34,245 nucleotides of DNA, taken from positions 1 through 34,245 of IMG/VR virus record IMGVR_UViG_3300047557_001081; one strand, given 5' to 3'. The stretch is from a virus. The notes below the pieces were generated by a model. That model did no database searches, was not told the DNA's origin, and saw only the letters and a program-made list of their open reading frames with translations. Positions 30,498-34,245 of the stretch are shown here, one piece after another. Made by a program: the position numbers and the translations under genes. Every line of letters starts with the position of its first letter. The first letter of the stretch is position 1.

Positions 30498-30626
30498 TTA
30501 TCTACAAATAGTTACCCATTGGCAACCGCCACCACCGCAAACATACTGTTGCCAACAGTTTGCTTGTTGTGCTACGGCAAAACCAACTACAAAAAAGGCT
30601 GCAAAGGCTAAAAGTGCTTTTTTCAT
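30498..30626 (-). CDS. Secreted Cys-rich micropeptide (42 aa)
   Basis: MKKALLAFAAFFVVGFAVAQ then QANCWQQYVCGGGGCQWVTI and CR. Residues 1-19 are a classic Sec signal (MKK, hydrophobic core, AVA cleavage site), leaving a 23-aa mature peptide with four cysteines (C24, C30, C35, C41), likely two disulfides, two Trp and a GGGG turn. AAGGAG lies 8 nt before ATG. It is in the replication block between the SSB-like gene and the polymerase. It is predicted periplasmic or extracellular. Alternatives: a lipoprotein is excluded as no Cys follows the cleavage site. Too short for any standard gene list. Confidence 0.65.
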   Translation of the reverse strand: MKKALLAFAAFFVVGFAVAQQANCWQQYVCGGGGCQWVTICR

Positions 30627-30640
30627 GGTAATACTCCTTA

Positions 30641-31291
30641 TTAAACGCTACGGCGACGGCGAGCTGGCGCGGCTTCTACAGCAGGTGCGGAGGCTTCTTC
30701 AGCAGGTTCGTCATTAGTTTCACCTTCCATGTTCACCCATTCTTGAATGTCAAACACAGGCGTGTAGATGCGGCCGTATGACTTGTGCTGGTAGTGCTCC
30801 TTTTTGAGCAACACGACTGGCACAGGTTTGCTTTGGTCTTTTTCTACTTGTGTAGCAATCGCTACTGCCAAGGCTTGTACTGCGCGCTTACCGCCAACAG
30901 ACGTGGTGGTGTAGCGCACTTCAAGGCCCTTGTCAGAACCAGAGATACACTTCATAGACATACCAACTTGCGTTTCCCAACCCTTTTTAGCGTTAGGTGG
31001 GGCAGCATCTAGCTCAGGCAATGGCTGTGATACAGATACCATCTTTTCACCCAATACCTCACCATCACCCCAAGCAATAAAGCCGTGAACGAAGGAGAAA
31101 GGATTGACGGCCCACAACGCGTCATCTTCGGCTTCAGTTTGGTCTGCACCAAACACCCAATGACCTGTTTTGTCCATCTTGATGATTGCTGTACCTGCCT
31201 CACCCACGTCGGTTTCCAACGTACGCAAGGCTGTAGACAATGATTGAACTGAAGGTAGGTTTGCTGAACTGAACTTTACTAGATTAGACAT
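30641..31291 (-). CDS. Putative SSB-like replication accessory protein (216 aa)
   Basis: N-terminus MSNLVKFSSANLPSVQSLST. The middle contains GTAIIKMDKTGHWVFGADQT, NPFSFVHGFIAWGDGEVLGE and KSYGRIYTPVFDIQEWV; the end is an acidic-then-basic Ala-rich tail (EEASAPAVEAAPARRRRSV). This order is common in phage proteins beside DUF2800 nuclease and Pol A genes, whose role is probably ssDNA binding, though activity is not demonstrated here. The aromatic/basic mid-region and flexible tail suit an OB-type SSB. It begins 10 nt after the nuclease stop and has a GGAAAATCGT site before ATG. Confidence 0.6.
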   Translation of the reverse strand: MSNLVKFSSANLPSVQSLSTALRTLETDVGEAGTAIIKMDKTGHWVFGADQTEAEDDALWAVNPFSFVHGFIAWGDGEVLGEKMVSVSQPLPELDAAPPNAKKGWETQVGMSMKCISGSDKGLEVRYTTTSVGGKRAVQALAVAIATQVEKDQSKPVPVVLLKKEHYQHKSYGRIYTPVFDIQEWVNMEGETNDEPAEEASAPAVEAAPARRRRSV

Positions 31292-31301
31292 ACGATTTTC
31301 C

Positions 31302-32438
31302 TTATTGAAGTTTAGAAAGAGCCGCAGTTAACTGCTGCCCGATTTGCAACACCGCTGGGCGTGGATCATCCACGGGTGCCAACGTACTACCAGAGGACAC
31401 GGCAACAACCAAGTCCTTCGGGAGTTCTTTTTTAGCCTTCTTCAAGACCTTTTCGGCTTGAGCTGGCGAAATAAGCTTTTTAGTATACAGCTCGTCCTGG
31501 CTCATATCCTGAGCTAGTGACTTAGCCGCTTCATCTTCATCGATCCACTGACGTGTAGCCCGTTTAGCGACAAGCTTCCAGCCGGGCACTTCTTTGCCAG
31601 ACTCTAAGACTTGATGCGCTAACCCACGTAAGTCAGTAATCCACTGCTCTAACAGCTCGGCGTTCTTGAGGTAGCCACCGATGTGTACCACATCTAGCTC
31701 GTCAATCTTAGCCTTCAAGGCACGGTCAACAGCGCCTGTCATCTTAGGACAGACAGGCTTGGCGGCACACCAACGGCAATGGTCGCCATGTTGTAGCGGT
31801 GCATTAGGTTGCTGGGCTAACTTGACGGCTGTTTTGAGTTCGTTCTCAAAGGCCATGATGCGGTCTTTGGTCGTCACCCAACGTTTAATAGAGGGCGGCT
31901 GCACGATGATGCACTCGATTTCGGTTGCACCATCAAATACCCACTTCACGGCGTCGGTACGCATCGCAGCCGCCGCATAGAACATTAACTGAGCATTTTC
32001 CTCAGCTTCAACGGCAACGCCATCACCAAACTTCCAGTCCAATACAATAGCGCGAGTACCAATACGCCCAAGTAGGTCAGTGGAACCAAAAACATCAGGC
32101 AAAAAATCCCCAAAACCGACACGCGTTTCAACTGCATATTCCATTTCCCTATTCGGATCAACCTCATCGAGCAAGTCTAACGCAGGGAACAGCTTGTCCT
32201 CAAGCAACTCTTTCGTGAATGTGATGTCGTTGTATTTAGTACCAAGGAAATCTACAGGCGCTTTATTGCCTTCAAGAACCTCGGAGATAATATTGTGCAA
32301 GAGCGTACCCTCATCGGCGTACTTGCTACTTGGCTTTTCTGGCATGGTAGCGCATAAGGCTACTGAACCAGGGCAGTTGATGACTCGTTTAGCGGTAGAG
32401 CCACCGACCACTCGACTGTGGGCTGTTACGACTGTCAT
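31302..32438 (-). CDS. DUF2800 Cas4/RecB-like exonuclease (378 aa)
   Basis: PD-(D/E)XK nuclease features: Glu43 and His48 in ADEGTLLH, Asp121 in VFGSTDLLG, Asp134-x-Lys136 in IVLDWKFGDG and QLMFYA near 150. Iron-sulphur cysteines: C22 (NCPGS), C221-x2-C224-x5-C230 (DHCRWCAAKPVC), as in Cas4/AddB. This is the DUF2800 family; it processes DNA ends or recombination intermediates, probably during replication. The gene is first in the leftward replication block, just downstream of the divergent promoter at 32.47 kb. Ribosome site AAAGGAAATTAC precedes the ATG. Confidence 0.85.
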   Translation of the reverse strand: MTVVTAHSRVVGGSTAKRVINCPGSVALCATMPEKPSSKYADEGTLLHNIISEVLEGNKAPVDFLGTKYNDITFTKELLEDKLFPALDLLDEVDPNREMEYAVETRVGFGDFLPDVFGSTDLLGRIGTRAIVLDWKFGDGVAVEAEENAQLMFYAAAAMRTDAVKWVFDGATEIECIIVQPPSIKRWVTTKDRIMAFENELKTAVKLAQQPNAPLQHGDHCRWCAAKPVCPKMTGAVDRALKAKIDELDVVHIGGYLKNAELLEQWITDLRGLAHQVLESGKEVPGWKLVAKRATRQWIDEDEAAKSLAQDMSQDELYTKKLISPAQAEKVLKKAKKELPKDLVVAVSSGSTLAPVDDPRPAVLQIGQQLTAALSKLQ

Positions 32439-32447
32439 GTAATTTCC

Positions 32448-32522
32448 TTTACTGTAGTTGACTGAGATTCCACTGTATCACAGAAATTTTAGTTGTGCAA
32501 AACTTTTTTACTGTGGTATATT
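32448..32522. promoter_or_regulatory. Divergent promoter region with repeated TTTACTGTRGT operator-like boxes
   Basis: Rightward: TTGTGC at 32493-32498, 18 bp, TATATT at 32517-32522 with TG extension. Leftward (minus strand): TTGCAC at 32500-32495, 17 bp, TACAGT at 32477-32472 with TGA extension. TTTACTGTAGT at 32448-32458 and TTTACTGTGGT at 32507-32517 form a direct repeat, and CTGTATCACAG (32473-32483) has 4-bp palindromic arms. It would control both the DUF2800-polymerase block and the VRR-NUC block. Confidence 0.6.
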
Positions 32523-32547
32523 ATTTTACATTAACAAGGAGATAAAC

Positions 32548-32829
32548 GTGAAAGAAAGTGAAATAGAAAAGTATTTTATTTGGGCCGTACAGCGTATGGG
32601 CGGTATTACATATAAGTTCCGTAGCCCTACGCAACGCGGTGTGACCGACCGCATCGCTTGTTTGCCTGGTGGTGTGACGTGGTTTGTGGAGTTGAAAGCA
32701 CCCAACGGTAAGCTATCTGCACTGCAACAACTCCACGCTAAGAACCTGCAGACGCTACAGCAGAACTATGCTTGCTTGTGGTCTACCGAACACATTGATT
32801 TATGGGCTGAAAATGCGCTACCTCGTTAA
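32548..32829 (+). CDS. VRR-NUC domain nuclease (93 aa)
   Basis: GTG start at 32548 preceded by AAGGAG, 6 nt spacing, preferred over an ATG at 32458 that would include the promoter. The product KESEIEKYFIWAVQRMGGIT, then YKFRSPTQRGVTDRIACLPG and GVTWFVELKAPNGKLSALQQ shows VRR-NUC motifs: GVTDR (Asp34), VELK (Glu48-x-Lys50) and the trailing Q. A stand-alone VRR-NUC is a DNA-repair or junction nuclease often found near SNF2-like helicases in phages. It is the first gene of the rightward block and overlaps the next gene by 17 bp. Confidence 0.85.
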   Translation: MKESEIEKYFIWAVQRMGGITYKFRSPTQRGVTDRIACLPGGVTWFVELKAPNGKLSALQQLHAKNLQTLQQNYACLWSTEHIDLWAENALPR

Positions 32830-32971
32830 AGACGAAACAGGTCAAGCCCTGCGTGTATTCCAAACACGTGCAGAAGCTGTTGCTTTTATGCAACATGATT
32901 GGTCTTTGGTTGTGCTACCGCGCAAAGCCAAGCCTAACCCGTTTAATTTAGTTGGAGATGCACCATTTTGA
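32813..32971 (+). CDS. Small phage protein between VRR-NUC and helicase (52 aa)
   Basis: MRYLVKDETGQALRVFQTRA then EAVAFMQHDWSLVVLPRKAK ending FNLVGDAPF. The 'YlVKDe-x-G-x-x-lRvF-x-T-R-x-EA-x-x-F' pattern recurs in small phage proteins beside SNF2 helicases. Predicted alpha/beta, soluble; function unknown. It overlaps both neighbours: 17 bp with VRR-NUC and 4 bp with the helicase. An upstream in-frame TTG is less likely because it lies deeper within the VRR-NUC gene. Confidence 0.6.
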   Translation: MRYLVKDETGQALRVFQTRAEAVAFMQHDWSLVVLPRKAKPNPFNLVGDAPF

Positions 32972-34245
32972 AACTACGTGATTATCAAGAGCAGGCGGCT
33001 GATTTCCTGTACGAACGCGACCGCGCCATGATCTTGGCGCCCGTCGGTGCAGGTAAGACAGCCATCACGCTCACAGCCATGCAAGACATGATTCGCTACG
33101 GCGTCATCAAGCGTTGGCTCGTCTTGGCGCCCAAGCGCGTCTGTACGGACGTGTGGCCTGTAGAGCAACCCAAATGGGCGACTGACACACCTTTGGCAGT
33201 CGCTGTAGGCACACCCGCACAACGCTTGGCGGCCTTGGCATCAGGCTACCCTGTGGTTGTCACTAACTACGACAACATACAGTGGCTCGCTACGCAAGAT
33301 TTAGACTTCGATGGTATCGTGTTCGATGAGCTAACTAGACTCAAGAACCCGTCAGGACAACGCTTCAAAGCCTTGGAGAAGGTTATCAAAGACGTCAAGA
33401 TACGCTGGGGGCTGACAGGCTCGTTTACTAGCAACGGTCTTGAGGACGTGTTCGGTCAATGTAAGATTATCGACCAGTCGTTGCTTGGCCGTAGCAAGGG
33501 TGCCTTTCTGCAACGCTACTTCGTCTGTACCAATAAGGACTTTGGCGAGTGGGCGCCTCGTGTCGGCGCACTACAGATGGTCATGCAGGAAATCAAACCT
33601 GCGACCTTCTTGCTAGACGCTGGCGAGTACAAGGACAAGCTACCGCCATGCCACACTGTTGAAATGAAGTGTGACCTAGAGGACAGACAGCCCTACGAGA
33701 AGATGAAGAAGCACTACGTGGTGGAGTTAAAAGACCAGCAGATTACCGCGGTCAACGCAGGGGTAGTGACTGCCAAACTACAACAGATGGCCGGTGGTTT
33801 CGTGTACAACAGTGAAACGACTGCATCGGATACGCCTGGCAAATTCAATGTGACGAACACGCCACTGTGGTTTAGCTACCATAAGTTCGACTTACTTGAT
33901 GAGATATTGGAAGAAAACCAACGGGCTAACACCATCGTGGTTTATAACTTCGTTGAGGAGTTGGCTGAACTCAAGCGTCGCTATCCCCACGCTCAGACGA
34001 TTAACGACCCCAAGGCCGTTGAACGTTGGAACGAAGGCAAGATTGAACTGTTATTGATTCACCCTAAGTCCGCGGGGCATGGCCTGAACCTGCAATACGG
34101 CGGTAATAAGATGGTATTCATGTCCTTGCCTTGGAGCTTGGAGTTGTACGAACAAACCGTTGGGCGCTTGCACCGATCAGGGCAGACGCGCGACGTTTGG
34201 GTCTATATCATCATGGCTAATAAAACCATTGATGAGAAGATTTGG
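32968..34245 (+). CDS. SNF2/SWI-type DNA helicase, 3' end cut by window edge
   Basis: TTG start at 32968 overlaps the previous TGA; the frame is open to the end (426 codons). Motifs: I PVGAGKT (25-31), II DELT (120-123, instead of DEAH), III LTGS (149-152), V IHPKSAGHGLNLQ (364-376), VI QTVGRLHRSGQ (396-406). All helicase motifs are present, so only a short tail is missing. It probably translocates on dsDNA and works with VRR-NUC and Pol A in phage replication. No in-frame ATG precedes motif I (first is Met21), which supports the TTG start. GGAG lies 10 nt before. Confidence 0.85.
   Translation, partial: MKLRDYQEQAADFLYERDRAMILAPVGAGKTAITLTAMQDMIRYGVIKRWLVLAPKRVCTDVWPVEQPKWATDTPLAVAVGTPAQRLAALASGYPVVVTNYDNIQWLATQDLDFDGIVFDELTRLKNPSGQRFKALEKVIKDVKIRWGLTGSFTSNGLEDVFGQCKIIDQSLLGRSKGAFLQRYFVCTNKDFGEWAPRVGALQMVMQEIKPATFLLDAGEYKDKLPPCHTVEMKCDLEDRQPYEKMKKHYVVELKDQQITAVNAGVVTAKLQQMAGGFVYNSETTASDTPGKFNVTNTPLWFSYHKFDLLDEILEENQRANTIVVYNFVEELAELKRRYPHAQTINDPKAVERWNEGKIELLLIHPKSAGHGLNLQYGGNKMVFMSLPWSLELYEQTVGRLHRSGQTRDVWVYIIMANKTIDEKIW

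Noticed and set aside
32458-32547. ATG at 32458 as start of the VRR-NUC gene
   Set aside because: It would place the promoter inside the gene and has no ribosome site; the GTG at 32548 has AAGGAG at 6 nt.
1-34245. tRNA genes, integrase or lysis genes
   Set aside because: None could be recognised on either strand; all sizeable frames are accounted for.

Overview
The window is a 34.2 kb piece of a tailed double-stranded DNA phage (Caudoviricetes) with a P22-type head and neck. Nearly every base is coding. Genes lie in long unidirectional blocks with 1-10 nt gaps or ATGA/TAATG overlaps. The late block carries recognisable relatives of P22 portal, scaffold, coat, gp4, gp10 and a gp7-like ejection protein. 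No contractile-tail or long-tail tape-measure genes are seen, so a short-tailed virion is likely. The Shine-Dalgarno sequences and the GroES homologue point to a Gram-negative bacterial host, but the host species cannot be named from sequence alone. No integrase, lysis gene, tRNA, CRISPR array or insertion sequence was found; lysis genes are probably outside the window.

Layout. (1) 1-22181, minus strand, read right to left: TerS, TerL, small basic proteins, a 942-aa host-recognition ('head spike') protein, a GroES-like co-chaperonin, portal, a ferritin-like DUF5856 protein, scaffold, coat, two small head proteins, gp4, gp10, a tail-fibre group that includes three tandem paralogues, and ejection proteins, the last of which runs off the left edge. 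(2) 22182-22990: 809 bp with no gene, full of direct and inverted repeats plus two promoter-like sequences. (3) 22991-25480, plus strand: a compact operon of ten small genes ending in a strong intrinsic terminator. Its base composition is unlike the rest, with very many GGCC and GATC sites and GGAGG ribosome sites. Most products have no known function; one is a Cys-rich Gp88/DUF7227-like protein. (4) 25532-32438, minus strand: the replication block, with a DUF2800 Cas4-like nuclease, an SSB-like protein, a tiny secreted Cys-rich peptide, family A DNA polymerase, an HNH homing endonuclease and a primase/D5 helicase. (5) 32448-32540: a divergent promoter region. (6) 32548 onward, plus strand: VRR-NUC nuclease, a small protein and an SNF2-type helicase that runs off the right edge.

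The genes fit a lytic programme. The divergent promoters at 32.5 kb would drive DNA replication in both directions. The cassette at 23-25.5 kb looks like an early host-takeover or counter-defence operon. The minus-strand block from TerS leftward packages DNA, builds the head and makes the tail. The strongest candidate for something undescribed is the cassette together with its repeat-rich leader. Other notable points are a nested repeat insertion in the head-spike protein, three tetraloop hairpins after the coat gene, and the secreted 42-aa Cys-rich peptide.
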